Shown: positions 42,027 to 51,578, counted from the first letter of the stretch. The stretch is 64,000 bases of DNA from Nostoc sp. TCL26-01 (GCF_013393945.1 NZ_CP040298.1:151846-215845), one strand, 5' to 3'. Translations and numbers: made by a program. Notes: generated by a model from the sequence alone, not told the origin.

Positions 42027-42913
42027 GGTTTTCTTCCCCACTCAATCAATTGGTCAAAAATTTGTGCAGAAATCCCCGACCTAGAAATAGCCTCTTGCTG
42101 GCTTTTACCTTGCCGCAACAACTTAATAGCATCTTGAACTTTCTTCCAAGTAGTAGAACCAGACTTAATCTGACCATTACGATGCGCTACAACTAGACCA
42201 GCAACAATAGCATTAGCGTTATTTCTTTGCACTGTTCCAGTTACAAGTGATGATTTAGCTGTAACCGTAATAGTCTCAGAAATAGCAGCCTCTGTAACAG
42301 CAATCTCAGGCTTAGTAGACTCAGGATTGATAGAAATTAATTTTTGCTGTGGAGTTGGCAAGGCTTGTGGGACTTCTCTCCTATTAGCTAATAATAAAGG
42401 TGCTGGTCTTTCTGATTCTGGTTTAATGACCAGACTTGTATAAGCTGGTTGTCCAGATGCCGGAATTAGCTTGAATTGATATTGCTTTTGTCCGTCAACA
42501 CCAATTGTGAGAATAGTGATTTGAGTGCTGCCATCTCTACTTGATGTCATATTGGGAAAATTAATTGGCTGAATCTGCCTTAAAAATAAAACTGTTGCTC
42601 CTCCATGACAATCTTGACTTGCATCTTTGGGGCATAAATCCCCATTGGAAGTAAAGCTAATCCGACTTGGATCTCCAATCCAGACTTGCTTGATTATTTC
42701 ACCTGTCGGAATTAAATTAATTGTCACGCCATATCCTTTCCAGACGCGCAATTCTACAGTTTTGGATTGCACACCTTGAGCATCTTGTGCATAAATCGTT
42801 CTGGTATTCGCTAAAACTACTTGACCAGAGTTTACAAGCATCAAAGATAAGGAAAATGCTAAACTACTCTTTAATTTAGGCAAGTATTGAACAAGACTAA
42901 TCAAATTATTCAT
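42023..42913 (-). CDS. VirB9/TraK-like secretion component
   Basis: 296 residues. A signal peptide lies at about 1-36 (FSLSLMLVNSGQVVLA). A beta-rich domain follows, with VELRVWKGYGVTINLIPTGE, VWIGDPSRISF, LFLRQI and a tail LIPASGQPAYTSLVI. This matches the N-terminal style of VirB9/TraK outer-membrane complex proteins. A C-terminal helical module (WKKVQDAIKLLRQGKSQQEA) is unusual and looks helix-turn-helix-like. It overlaps both neighbours by four bases. Confidence 0.65.
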   Translation of the reverse strand: MNNLISLVQYLPKLKSSLAFSLSLMLVNSGQVVLANTRTIYAQDAQGVQSKTVELRVWKGYGVTINLIPTGEIIKQVWIGDPSRISFTSNGDLCPKDASQDCHGGATVLFLRQIQPINFPNMTSSRDGSTQITILTIGVDGQKQYQFKLIPASGQPAYTSLVIKPESERPAPLLLANRREVPQALPTPQQKLISINPESTKPEIAVTEAAISETITVTAKSSLVTGTVQRNNANAIVAGLVVAHRNGQIKSGSTTWKKVQDAIKLLRQGKSQQEAISRSGISAQIFDQLIEWGRKP

Positions 42914-44433
42914 AAATTAATAGTTTGATTAACAAATATTTGCACCTGCTTTCCAGCTTCAATTACAAACACTTTATCGTCTGATTGAAATTGCTGATTC
43001 TGCCGTTGGTTATTTGTCTGAATCCCTCGGACTATTTCACCTAATGTTCCTTCAGTAAACCCAGCTAATAAATCTTTATTGTCATTGCTAATCGTGCTAG
43101 ATGAAAAGCCATTAGAGGTAGTAATTTGACTATTAGGGCGATTCTGAATTTCAGATGCTTTAGCCACACCACTCAATACTGCTGAGAAGATTGTTCCTCC
43201 TAAGTCATTGCCTTGACGTGATTTAGCTTTTAAGAGCTTGCCATTTTTAGCTAATATCAAAACTGTTCCTTCAGGTATACTTTTTTCTTCGGTTTCACCA
43301 TTATTATTGACTAGTGCTGATACAGCTTGTAATTGAATATATTCTGATTGACTAGCCCCCTTCATTTGCACCACAAGATAGGAATCTTTAGGTAATACCT
43401 CACTACCACTAGACGTTTTTAATGGTTTTGTTAATCTAATCAAATAACTTAAGGATTGATTTTCAGTATTATTACTCCAAACAATAGGGGTTTCTAACTT
43501 CCCTTCACTACGAGTGCCTACTAAAACACGCGCTTGACCATAATCAGGATTTTCAGTTTTTTTGGTTTGTTTATCTTTGGACGAGACAGCTAAAGATACG
43601 GGTTTTGGTTGTCCAAGTCCTCCCTCTATCCCTTCTGCACCCTCAACATTGGATGCTACTTGCGCTGTATTTGCACCAAAACTACCAACATTAGAAACAG
43701 CCAACCATTGTTGCATGGGGTCTACTGGTGCTTTAGCAGTTGTAATTGCCTTGGTTTGGTGTTGAACTGGTTGAGATTGAACTGGTCGCACAACTGAAGA
43801 TGAAGGTGTATCAATTCGGCGATAAGTGCGTTGAACAGGACGTTGAGCAACTGTTTTTGGTTGTGGTGCAGGTGCAGATTTTCTTACTGGTACAGATTGA
43901 GATGTCGGGACTGCGGTTGGCGTTGGTATTGGTGTGGCTTCTTTTTCTGCTTTGAGAGCGCGGATTTTTTCCATTGCCATGCTTTGCCTCGTCAAAGCTA
44001 AGGCGGCTTTATCTGTCCCTGATTCGTCCTTGACTGTTTGTGCCACTTCTTCTGTTTTTTGTGGCGGTTCGATTTTCTTTGTAGTGGACAATTTTAGCGC
44101 GTTCATCGACCCACTAATTACACCACCTATTAGTGCTACGAAAAGCAGCGTTATTCCACTAATTACTGCAACTTTTATCAAGGGATTTTGGGAAGTTGGG
44201 CGAGTTGTGGTAACTTCTTCTGGTTCTGGAACTTCGGTTTCATTTACTGCTCCATTAGTCTCAAAAGCAATATTTACCCCATTCATGACGGCAAAGTCTT
44301 GCTTATATTCTGGGGAATCTTCTACTGTTAAATTATCTTGTACCTCTAATTCTAATTCGGTAAACTCGTCATCTTCTGACCTTAAATAATCTTCTATTTC
44401 TACTTGTGGATTTTCTATTTCTGTTGCCATCAT
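42910..44433 (-). CDS. VirB10/TraB-like secretion channel protein
   Basis: 507 residues. The order is typical: an acidic cytoplasmic start, one membrane helix at about 86-107 (VAVISGITLLFVALIGGVI), a long Pro/Gln/Val-rich periplasmic linker (about 150-240) and a C-terminal beta-barrel-forming domain. That domain has SYLIRLTKPLKT, VLPKDSYLVVQMKG and the ending VFVIEAGKQVQIFVNQ. VirB10 spans both membranes and gates the mating channel. It overlaps both neighbours by four bases. Confidence 0.8.
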   Translation of the reverse strand: MMATEIENPQVEIEDYLRSEDDEFTELELEVQDNLTVEDSPEYKQDFAVMNGVNIAFETNGAVNETEVPEPEEVTTTRPTSQNPLIKVAVISGITLLFVALIGGVISGSMNALKLSTTKKIEPPQKTEEVAQTVKDESGTDKAALALTRQSMAMEKIRALKAEKEATPIPTPTAVPTSQSVPVRKSAPAPQPKTVAQRPVQRTYRRIDTPSSSVVRPVQSQPVQHQTKAITTAKAPVDPMQQWLAVSNVGSFGANTAQVASNVEGAEGIEGGLGQPKPVSLAVSSKDKQTKKTENPDYGQARVLVGTRSEGKLETPIVWSNNTENQSLSYLIRLTKPLKTSSGSEVLPKDSYLVVQMKGASQSEYIQLQAVSALVNNNGETEEKSIPEGTVLILAKNGKLLKAKSRQGNDLGGTIFSAVLSGVAKASEIQNRPNSQITTSNGFSSSTISNDNKDLLAGFTEGTLGEIVRGIQTNNQRQNQQFQSDDKVFVIEAGKQVQIFVNQTINL

Positions 44434-45152
44434 TTTTCCCCTAGTTCAAAATCTTGAATTTTATAAATTTCTAATCCAGCCTTACGAGCTTGATATGCTA
44501 TTTTTTGAATATCAGAATATTGTTTAGATAATTTGGGCGTATCTACGGCTTTGATGAAAATAGTTTTATTAAATGCTATGGGTTCACCAATAACATTGCC
44601 ACCTTTAAAAATAATTAGTTCCGCAATCAAATCTACAGTCCATCCTCGACTTTCTTTTAGCTTTCTAGGTTCGCCCAGGAAGCTAACTTTGAGGATAGAT
44701 TGCGTTGAACCCTGAAAAACATCTGCTGGTGTCAGCTTACCTATTTGCTCAAGAAATGGGGCGCGAAAATCTTCCGATAATGCAAATCCTGTCGCCCAAG
44801 TCTTTGTGGTGATTCTGCCCTGTCCTGCTTGTACGCCAGTGTCAAGTTTTAACTTCTCTAGTGGCGATTCAGCATCATTTTGAGGGACAGCATTCCAACT
44901 CAATAAGCCTGTCATTGTTTGTCCTACAAAATATGTAATAGCTTCTGGTGATCTCTCATCACTACTTATCGGATATACTCTAATTGATTCTCCATCACTT
45001 AGCTCTACTAATGTTGGGGCTTTTGAGTTAGCAATTTTTACTAACCCCAAAAAGTTTACTAACTCTATTAATAGTAAGAACGTTAATATAACGACGTTTC
45101 CTATTAAAAAAATAGGCGTGAGATTTAATTCTTTTTTTTCTAATAGCTTCAT
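44430..45152 (-). CDS. VirB8/TraE-like inner-membrane secretion protein
   Basis: 240 residues. A single membrane helix at about 12-36 (PIFLIGNVVILTFLLLIELV) is followed by a periplasmic alpha/beta domain (ITYFVGQTMTGLLSWN, ILKVSFLGEPRKL, WTVDLIAELIIFKGGN). The size and layout fit VirB8/TraE, which seeds assembly of the channel. It overlaps the VirB10-like gene and the VirB6-like gene by four bases each. Confidence 0.65.
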   Translation of the reverse strand: MKLLEKKELNLTPIFLIGNVVILTFLLLIELVNFLGLVKIANSKAPTLVELSDGESIRVYPISSDERSPEAITYFVGQTMTGLLSWNAVPQNDAESPLEKLKLDTGVQAGQGRITTKTWATGFALSEDFRAPFLEQIGKLTPADVFQGSTQSILKVSFLGEPRKLKESRGWTVDLIAELIIFKGGNVIGEPIAFNKTIFIKAVDTPKLSKQYSDIQKIAYQARKAGLEIYKIQDFELGEK

Positions 45153-46183
45153 CTTCTTGCCAATAAAGATATAGAGAAATTCAGTCCATTTGTGAAAGCT
45201 GTGAACACCGACATCCCTCCACCTGTCCCTATTGCTACCGCTAGAATGGGTGAAAAGATGGCTTGGAGTAACTGGGTCAATAAAAGATTAGTTGAAGGCT
45301 GGCTCGCTATTGAACCAGCAACTATTCCCACAATGACTGAATATGAAATCAGTACCAAGGTTAATCCCAACCATCCAGAGAACCAAGCATAAATAGGTTT
45401 AGCACTAACAGGTAATAATGACAAAACTAAAAATATAGGTGCTACATAAACTACCAACAAAAAAGACAGTTGCACAATATATTGAAATCCGGCTGCTAAT
45501 CCACTCAAAATAATAAATACAATACCTTGCACAGCATCATTAACTAACTCTCCCGTGATATCAATAGGATTCCATTTCAAATTCACAGTACTTCCACCTA
45601 ATCCTCTGCTTTTTTTAGTTGCTTGTGCCTCTTCCTGAGCCTTCTTTATTTCTTTATTAATACATTGTTGACGTGGTTTTGTTGTCTTTCCTTCAGTATC
45701 AGTTTTTGATATTTCTAATTTGTCGCATGAGGCGATAGCCGTTTGCAATGCTATTAAAAAACTTTGCTCTGTATTTACACTGCGTATAGCATCTCTGAAG
45801 CTGATTCCATTCCTGGTAATTGACAAAATACTACTATTTATTTTAACTGTCACATTCCTTAATGCTAATGATGTATTAGCTAACATCGCTCCATTATTAG
45901 AAAGCATGAGAATTACTAGAAGTGGAAAAACCATTTCACTCATCACATTAGCTGAAAAACCCTCATCACTAATTTGTCTATACCAGCCTAATGACCAAAA
46001 GCTCACTAGTACTATCGCCATTAACATTGATACTGATACAACCGCTATATAAACTGGGCTTTGACCTGTTGCTAAATCCTGCCAGTCCTGCTTAAATGCA
46101 TTCACCATCAACTCTGAGCCGTTCTCAGCACCTTTAACAATTTCACTAGAAAATGTTTGTCCCAATATGAAATACATAAACAA
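45149..46183 (-). CDS. VirB6/TrbL-like multi-spanning membrane protein
   Basis: 344 residues with about six hydrophobic segments, for example VYIAVVSVSMLMAIVLV, GIVFIILSGLAAGFQYIV, LSFLLVVYVAPIFLVLSLL and LGLTLVLISYSVIVGIVAG. A large hydrophilic loop lies between about 105 and 210. This is the topology of VirB6/TrbL, the inner-membrane translocase part of type IV secretion systems. Confidence 0.7.
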   Translation of the reverse strand: MFMYFILGQTFSSEIVKGAENGSELMVNAFKQDWQDLATGQSPVYIAVVSVSMLMAIVLVSFWSLGWYRQISDEGFSANVMSEMVFPLLVILMLSNNGAMLANTSLALRNVTVKINSSILSITRNGISFRDAIRSVNTEQSFLIALQTAIASCDKLEISKTDTEGKTTKPRQQCINKEIKKAQEEAQATKKSRGLGGSTVNLKWNPIDITGELVNDAVQGIVFIILSGLAAGFQYIVQLSFLLVVYVAPIFLVLSLLPVSAKPIYAWFSGWLGLTLVLISYSVIVGIVAGSIASQPSTNLLLTQLLQAIFSPILAVAIGTGGGMSVFTAFTNGLNFSISLLARR

Positions 46184-46204
46184 CTCGCTTCGTTATATTT
46201 AAAT

Positions 46205-47029
46205 TTATTGATTTTTCCAAAAGGCATCTAATACCGCCCCAGCACGTAATATTTCTCTGGAGGTAGCTGATGATTCTGCCTGCCTTTTTTTCTCCTCTAT
46301 GCTCATTTGATTATTAATATCAGCCAGATTCATGTTTGACGTTGCTAGAAGTTGTGTTTGTCTTTGGGATTCGCCATGAGTAGCTCTTACAAGCATGGCT
46401 GTTTGTACATTCTGAATAGCCATTTTTTTGAGAATATCTTGCGTCACAACATCAGCTTGAGCCGCATCAGCTTGTTCTAATGAGTCGCTGACAGCAGTAT
46501 TAGTAATCTGTACTTCTTCAGCTTGATTTTTTTGTCCTTCTCTTCCTAAAACTGCTTGAGATTGTGCGCGAGTGTATGCTTGATGTACATCTATTTCGGC
46601 ATTCTCTCCTTGAACTTCTGGAGGAGTATCAATTAAATTTGTATCTTCTTGCTCCGAAACAGCATCGTTAACACCATCACCAGTTTTATATGGGTCTTTC
46701 TGCCCTTCTTTGATTGCTTTATCTATGGCTTTTCCTATTTCAGTGTTGAGACTTCCCCATTTGATACCGAACTTTTTAAAATCCAGATCAACGTATTTTT
46801 TTGCTGTGGTTAAATATTCTTGTCCTTTGATATATAAGTCCAGTGTTTTTTCTAAGAAAGTCTTTTTGGGCTTTTTGGCTGGATTCGCTACATCTGAATC
46901 AGCTTCTACTTCAATAGTATCAACCACAACAGCACTTGAATCTGATACTTCAGCTGGCGCTGGAATACTATTCCAGAAAAGTTGGGAAGCCAAAATTGTC
47001 ACGATAATCGTTCGGTTGAAAAGTTTCAT
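46205..47029 (-). CDS. TrbJ/VirB5-like exported coiled-coil protein
   Basis: 274 residues with a signal peptide (about 1-27, VTILASQLFWNSIPAPAE) and a helical, Gln/Ala-rich mature part. That part includes VTQDILKKMAIQNVQTAMLV and LATSNMNLADINNQMSIEE, a pattern seen in TrbJ/VirB5 pilus-tip proteins. It lies directly before the VirB6-like gene, the usual order. Its 5' end overlaps the previous gene by 62 bases. Confidence 0.65.
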   Translation of the reverse strand: MKLFNRTIIVTILASQLFWNSIPAPAEVSDSSAVVVDTIEVEADSDVANPAKKPKKTFLEKTLDLYIKGQEYLTTAKKYVDLDFKKFGIKWGSLNTEIGKAIDKAIKEGQKDPYKTGDGVNDAVSEQEDTNLIDTPPEVQGENAEIDVHQAYTRAQSQAVLGREGQKNQAEEVQITNTAVSDSLEQADAAQADVVTQDILKKMAIQNVQTAMLVRATHGESQRQTQLLATSNMNLADINNQMSIEEKKRQAESSATSREILRAGAVLDAFWKNQ

Positions 47030-47513
47030 AGATATTCTCCAGAGGTACTGTAAATGGTGTTTTTGAACAATAAGAAGAAACTACAGCTTTTTTTTTTGCT
47101 ATATCTATAGATACACCCTTTACCGCTAATGGCTGTGGTGGATAATCCCCAACGGAGGAAAGAGACTTGAAAAACGAACTATCATAATTAGACACATTAG
47201 GAGGAATTAAGTAATCTGGCTTTCTTTTAATCAGTAAATAAATTTCATCTTTTTTAAATTCAGTATTATTTCCTGGTTGTTTTAAAGCTGGATTTGCTAC
47301 ATTGTTATACCTCAACATTGTCAGGCTACGACTGCCTTTAATATGAACTTCTCCAGTCAATAAATCATGTTGACAGTCTTCTTCTCTCTTCGCTATTAGT
47401 TTTTCATATTCAAGTTTGTTATGTTGCCAAACTTGAAAACTCCCTATTGATATAACCCCCGCTAATATCGCTAATAAGATTTTGTTTTGAATGATTGTGG
47501 ATAAAGTTTTCAT
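46968..47513 (-). CDS. Membrane-anchored hypothetical protein of the secretion operon
   Basis: 181 residues. It has an N-terminal membrane helix (ILLAILAGVISIGSFQV, about 12-29) and an extracytoplasmic domain with two or three Cys (C47, then SSYCSKTPF). It overlaps the VirB4-like gene by four bases upstream and the VirB5-like gene by 62 bases downstream. It is probably a system-specific component of the cyanobacterial mating apparatus, with no known counterpart I can name. Confidence 0.6.
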   Translation of the reverse strand: MKTLSTIIQNKILLAILAGVISIGSFQVWQHNKLEYEKLIAKREEDCQHDLLTGEVHIKGSRSLTMLRYNNVANPALKQPGNNTEFKKDEIYLLIKRKPDYLIPPNVSNYDSSFFKSLSSVGDYPPQPLAVKGVSIDIAKKKAVVSSYCSKTPFTVPLENIYETFQPNDYRDNFGFPTFLE

Positions 47514-50251
47514 AGTGGCTTACCCTGCTTAATGCAATCGACGTAATACTTAGAAAATTCTGCTACCCATTCAAACTTATTTTTGTAACGTTCTTTAAAC
47601 AGATCGCGTGTCGCTTGTTCTTCCCTGCTATTGGCAACTAAAGCCAGCAAGGGATAGGACGGATAATAGCGACATCTGGTGTATTTGTTGTTGTAATCCA
47701 ACAGCCACAATGTATATAATTGTTGAATATTGGGAGTGAAGCTTTCGTTGTTATCAATGATTTCTCTCTTAATGCCCAGCAAATCAGAAAAACTACCAGA
47801 TGCTCCTGGAACAATTCGCCCAATCAGCCTCAGAGGCATATTTTGTAATATTTGCTCTCCGGCTTCTGATTTGGCAATAGAGATTACATCCTGGGCTGCA
47901 AGGATAATCCGACATCCAGATTTCCGCGCAGTCGCGCATTTCCGTCCCACCAGCCGGGATAATGCCGGGAAACGTAGGAGTACGCTGGCTTCATCCATGA
48001 AAAACACGCTGTTGGGCGAAGATAAGGACTGCCGGGAAGCTGCGATGTAAGCCGACATCCCAAATACCTCAGCATCTTTACCTGATTGCAGGTTGGTTAA
48101 CGCAAAGGTGATCAGCTTGCTGTCAGTTTCAAAAGTTGAAGGTTTACAAATTGCGTCCCCTATAGAACTAGCTTGCCAATATTGAAGCCGTAAGCGAATA
48201 TAATTCAGCGCTTTATCGACATTCTCATCCTCATACCCCAAATCAATGCAGTCTGCCGAGAAAAACTGCTCCAGATCAACTAGAGTCGGGGTGTTCGCCC
48301 AAGCTGCTGAACCTAACCCTTCTGTTTTGGCCGACTCAAAACGGCGTTGAATTTCTGGATGATCGTAAAATGCCTTTGTCCCTAACGGAATTAACGATTC
48401 AATTGTTTGAGCGAGAAAACCGTCAAACTGTTGTGAACCTAAAACCAACTGCAAGACGATGAGATTTACATCATTACGATGGGCTTTTACTCTATCTTCT
48501 CTTTGCTCTAATGGGGTTTTTGATAAATCTAGTGGCTGGACAAGATTGTTCGATTGTTTGGAAATGTCAAAGTAAAAACCGTTGTAGTAAGGGGTAAAAT
48601 CGCCAAACGTGCCTGAGCCATCGTCATTTGGCAAGTCAATCATCAAAACTGACATATCCAATGCCAAACAATCGGCAATAATTGATGACACTAGAACTGA
48701 TTTTCCACTTCCCGTTGTCCCAATCACCATCATGTTTTTGGTTCTGGACAAATCAATCTTGACTGGTGAGTGTCCCTCATCGGAGATTAACTCAAATCCC
48801 TGGGTGTCAGCAGAGGCTGTCTGCACCGCCGGAGTCAAGCCAATCACTTCACTGGCAAAAAATGATGTTCTCCTGTTATATGGACTTGTTAGTTGTGGTC
48901 TTTGCCTCAACAGCAAAGTTTCTAACCAAATCAGCCATGTATATTGCATCTCACGGCTTAATTCCGCAGGTTGGTTCACATAACCTGAAATCAACCTGCA
49001 AGCATCGTCTATTTCTTCTGGACTGTCTCTATAAACCAAGATAATCAGTGCGACGTTTTCTGGCACATCACCCGTGTATAGTTGCTTTTGGGCATTCACA
49101 GACCACTCAGTGTTAATCTGTGATGCTACGTCGATAGTTTTTCGACTGGCACTGATCTGGGCATTGCGAGATCGCCTTGTAATCAACTGCTGAGTTAACC
49201 GCACTATTTTCTGGTCGGCTGGGCTAATCTCTGTAATTATCTCGATATCATAAATAATCTCCCTGGCGAATATATTCCACAGAAATCGCACTTGCGCCGT
49301 TGTCGAGACAAACGCCTCTGGTTTTTGTGTGAGCGTTAACACTCCCACATATTTCTGACCATTTTTTGGCGTGGAGAGACATACCCATTTGCGATCTGCA
49401 AAGGGAATGCCATTATTTAACAGCACAGATGTTATGTGAGCCGCATCTATATATTGCCCTGGTGATGGCAAAGACTCATGGAATTCTTCTGTCAGCTTTC
49501 CATCACTAAAAACTAAAGTATGAGGGACTTTTACTGGTTTTGCTCCTACTTGTAATGATAATCCCTGCCACAATTCCTTTTCAGATTTCGGGGAGGGATT
49601 TAAACCCATTGACGACAAGATTTGTTGATGTCTGAGTGATACATTTATCGCTTTCTCCAGAACTTGCATCAAGCTTTTCCTTGTCAGTTCTGTCGCTCCT
49701 GTCGGCGTAAATCTTCTTTGGAGAAAATTCGATAAGTTGACTATTGCCCGATCTACTGCATCTCCCGCTTCTGTTCCCCCTGGTTTTACGGTGAATGTTG
49801 CGTAAACGTTCAGGGCAATATTTTTTCGCTTTTTCTGTCTTGTTAGTTGTTGGAGCCGAGATACACACCCCCAATCTAAAAACTCACTTTCATCATTTAC
49901 TGGATTACTTAAACGATGGCGAAAATTTTCTATTACCTCCTCTTCATTGCAAAACGAACTCCAGCGAAATGTATAGCGTTCCCCTTGAGCGAATTCTTTA
50001 CAACCATTCTCGAATGCTTGGGCGATCGCTTCTACTTGTTCATCTGAATTAAATAATGGGTGAATGCCCCTACAGCTATAACCAAATACTAGCTGCAAAG
50101 TATTGTTAGTATCGCCTATCTGCTTTTTACTTAGCAAATAAGCCCCTATTGTATATCCTCCTTTCTTCAATCTCACTAAGGTAGTCAGGTCTAGCAAGTC
50201 TTCAAAAGGATTTAATTTTTGGCTTTTAGTTTTACCTTTTTTTAATGCCAT
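47510..50251 (-). CDS. VirB4/TraC-like secretion ATPase
   Basis: 913 residues. Walker A GTTGSGKSVL lies near 515-524 and Walker B SVFFMDEASVLL near 745-756, followed by GCRIILAAQDV. An N-terminal domain (residues 1-450) has the VirB4/TraC style, including FTVKPGGTEAGDAVDRAIVN. It powers pilus assembly and DNA transfer. The start overlaps the VirB3-like gene by 20 bases, and the stop overlaps the next gene by four. Confidence 0.85.
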   Translation of the reverse strand: MALKKGKTKSQKLNPFEDLLDLTTLVRLKKGGYTIGAYLLSKKQIGDTNNTLQLVFGYSCRGIHPLFNSDEQVEAIAQAFENGCKEFAQGERYTFRWSSFCNEEEVIENFRHRLSNPVNDESEFLDWGCVSRLQQLTRQKKRKNIALNVYATFTVKPGGTEAGDAVDRAIVNLSNFLQRRFTPTGATELTRKSLMQVLEKAINVSLRHQQILSSMGLNPSPKSEKELWQGLSLQVGAKPVKVPHTLVFSDGKLTEEFHESLPSPGQYIDAAHITSVLLNNGIPFADRKWVCLSTPKNGQKYVGVLTLTQKPEAFVSTTAQVRFLWNIFAREIIYDIEIITEISPADQKIVRLTQQLITRRSRNAQISASRKTIDVASQINTEWSVNAQKQLYTGDVPENVALIILVYRDSPEEIDDACRLISGYVNQPAELSREMQYTWLIWLETLLLRQRPQLTSPYNRRTSFFASEVIGLTPAVQTASADTQGFELISDEGHSPVKIDLSRTKNMMVIGTTGSGKSVLVSSIIADCLALDMSVLMIDLPNDDGSGTFGDFTPYYNGFYFDISKQSNNLVQPLDLSKTPLEQREDRVKAHRNDVNLIVLQLVLGSQQFDGFLAQTIESLIPLGTKAFYDHPEIQRRFESAKTEGLGSAAWANTPTLVDLEQFFSADCIDLGYEDENVDKALNYIRLRLQYWQASSIGDAICKPSTFETDSKLITFALTNLQSGKDAEVFGMSAYIAASRQSLSSPNSVFFMDEASVLLRFPALSRLVGRKCATARKSGCRIILAAQDVISIAKSEAGEQILQNMPLRLIGRIVPGASGSFSDLLGIKREIIDNNESFTPNIQQLYTLWLLDYNNKYTRCRYYPSYPLLALVANSREEQATRDLFKERYKNKFEWVAEFSKYYVDCIKQGKPL

Positions 50252-50570
50252 AACCTAACTTTTTTGTCTCGGCTTTTCTCTTCTCTATCGGGGAAGTATA
50301 CTTTATATACCCTCGTGTCCAAAATGGCACATTAGGAAAAATTCTCGACCAAAATAAATATGGTCTTTTTCCCGATAAAATTATGGCTGTCACAGCGAAC
50401 CAAATGCCAACTAGAATGCTCCATATCATTCCCACACCTAGTGGGAATGCTAAGAAAAATCCTAATCCAAATGACAACATAGAAATCGCAAATTGGAATC
50501 CCGTAAAAATTCCAATTTGGGCATTCTTTCCTAATGATTGATTAACTGGCTTAATTTCTTTCTGTCTCAT
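50232..50570 (-). CDS. VirB3/TraL-like small membrane protein
   Basis: 112 residues with two adjacent membrane helices (about 24-46 and 49-66: MLSFGLGFFLAFPLGVGM, WSILVGIWFAVTAIIL) and a basic C-terminus. Position between the pilin and the VirB4 ATPase and this two-helix layout fit VirB3/TraL. It starts immediately after the pilin gene's stop. Confidence 0.65.
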   Translation of the reverse strand: MRQKEIKPVNQSLGKNAQIGIFTGFQFAISMLSFGLGFFLAFPLGVGMIWSILVGIWFAVTAIILSGKRPYLFWSRIFPNVPFWTRGYIKYTSPIEKRKAETKKLGYGIKKR

Positions 50571-50981
50571 TTAACAAGCTGCTGTCACATTCGCAAACAG
50601 AATATTTTGCGCGATAAACAGCACCAAGGTGATGAAAAATATCCCAATCGGTTGTTGCACCATCTGGGTTACTTCTTGTCCTTCCCCTAGAGCATTCGCT
50701 ACTTTCACCCCAGAAGCTACAAAATACACAAATAGCATTACGGTTATTGCCGCATTTATTACTCCAGGAAGCGCGCTTATTGCGGCATTGGCAGTCCCCG
50801 CAGATGCACCACCAAACATACAGGTCAGCGCTACCTGTGCTGGGTCAAACAATCCGAATGCGTGGGCTGGCATTGTTTGTAATACCATAATCAATGCTGT
50901 GCCAACTGCATAAATATGATGCTGGTATTTCCGGACTAATCTACCTAAAGCTTTTGCCAAAATTTGAGTATTAGATGCCAA
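50571..50981 (-). CDS. VirB2/TrbC-like conjugative pilin
   Basis: 136 residues. A long signal region ends at about residue 41 (LIMVLQTMPAHAFG). The mature part has two hydrophobic helices (NAAITVMLFVYFVASGVKVA and GIFFITLVLFIAQNILFA) separated by a short loop, as in VirB2/TrbC pilins. It is the first gene of the secretion operon. The likely promoter region upstream (50982-51087) also carries a dispersed repeat. Confidence 0.75.
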   Translation of the reverse strand: MASNTQILAKALGRLVRKYQHHIYAVGTALIMVLQTMPAHAFGLFDPAQVALTCMFGGASAGTANAAISALPGVINAAITVMLFVYFVASGVKVANALGEGQEVTQMVQQPIGIFFITLVLFIAQNILFANVTAAC

Positions 50982-51087
50982 GTTAATTCCTCCTTTTATC
51001 TATTGCTTTTTTAGAACCAAAATTTAACAAAACAGAATACATACGTCAGTCGCCAGAATGGGCTAAACGCCCTGCTACCGCGAACGC

Positions 51088-51438
51088 TTAGAGCGAGTCA
51101 TCGTTCGCTTTTAGCGTGTCGTAGAGAGCGTCATTTTGAATTGACTTTCTTTTTGATGCTCTTTTTTTAAATTCGTCCTCTATCTCAGCTAAAGTATGTT
51201 CTCTGGCCAGCGAACGAATTTCTTGAAGTACCGGGATATGGTATTCGCGTAATTTCGCATAACCATTTATTCCCCCCGTTTTTGGATGGGTGAATCTCAA
51301 GAAATCAGGCTCATATTTGCGAGCAATATTGATGTATTCATGTAGTTGCCTTGCTGTAACTGGTGGAATCATTCTAGAAGCAACTTGCGGTCTTGTTAAT
51401 TCTTCTTTATACGGACAGGAAAAACCTCCCGCTTTCAT
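51088..51438 (-). CDS. Hypothetical protein upstream of the secretion operon
   Basis: 116 residues. The core contains PPVTARQLHEYINIARKYEP and YAKLREYHIPVLQEIRSLAR, both helical. The last residues (LYDTLKANDDSL) are encoded by a dispersed repeat that extends beyond the stop, so the C-terminus may have been replaced by repeat insertion. No family recognised. A regulator of the secretion operon is possible. Confidence 0.45.
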   Translation of the reverse strand: MKAGGFSCPYKEELTRPQVASRMIPPVTARQLHEYINIARKYEPDFLRFTHPKTGGINGYAKLREYHIPVLQEIRSLAREHTLAEIEDEFKKRASKRKSIQNDALYDTLKANDDSL

Positions 51439-51478
51439 TTGTTCCGCGAATCTCTTAGAATTTACAAATATAAAAATA

Positions 51479-51498
51479 CCCGCTTTTAACTAGGCGGG
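51479..51498 (-). terminator. Terminator-like hairpin
   Basis: CCCGC at 51479-51483 and GCGGG at 51494-51498 form a stem. On the minus strand it is followed by TATTTTTATATTT. It lies downstream of the small regulator (51579-51803) and upstream of 51088-51438. Confidence 0.55.
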
Positions 51499-51578
51499 CA
51501 AGTCTCAAATGCAACTACAAACGAAAAATTTTTTCAACTAATTTCTTAGGTGTTTTGCAAGCCTACACTGTACTGTAC

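Noticed and set aside
43934..44389. Antisense ORF of 151 codons within the VirB10-like gene
   Set aside because: Shadow of a Pro/Glu/Thr-rich coding region. No start signal and no recognisable fold.
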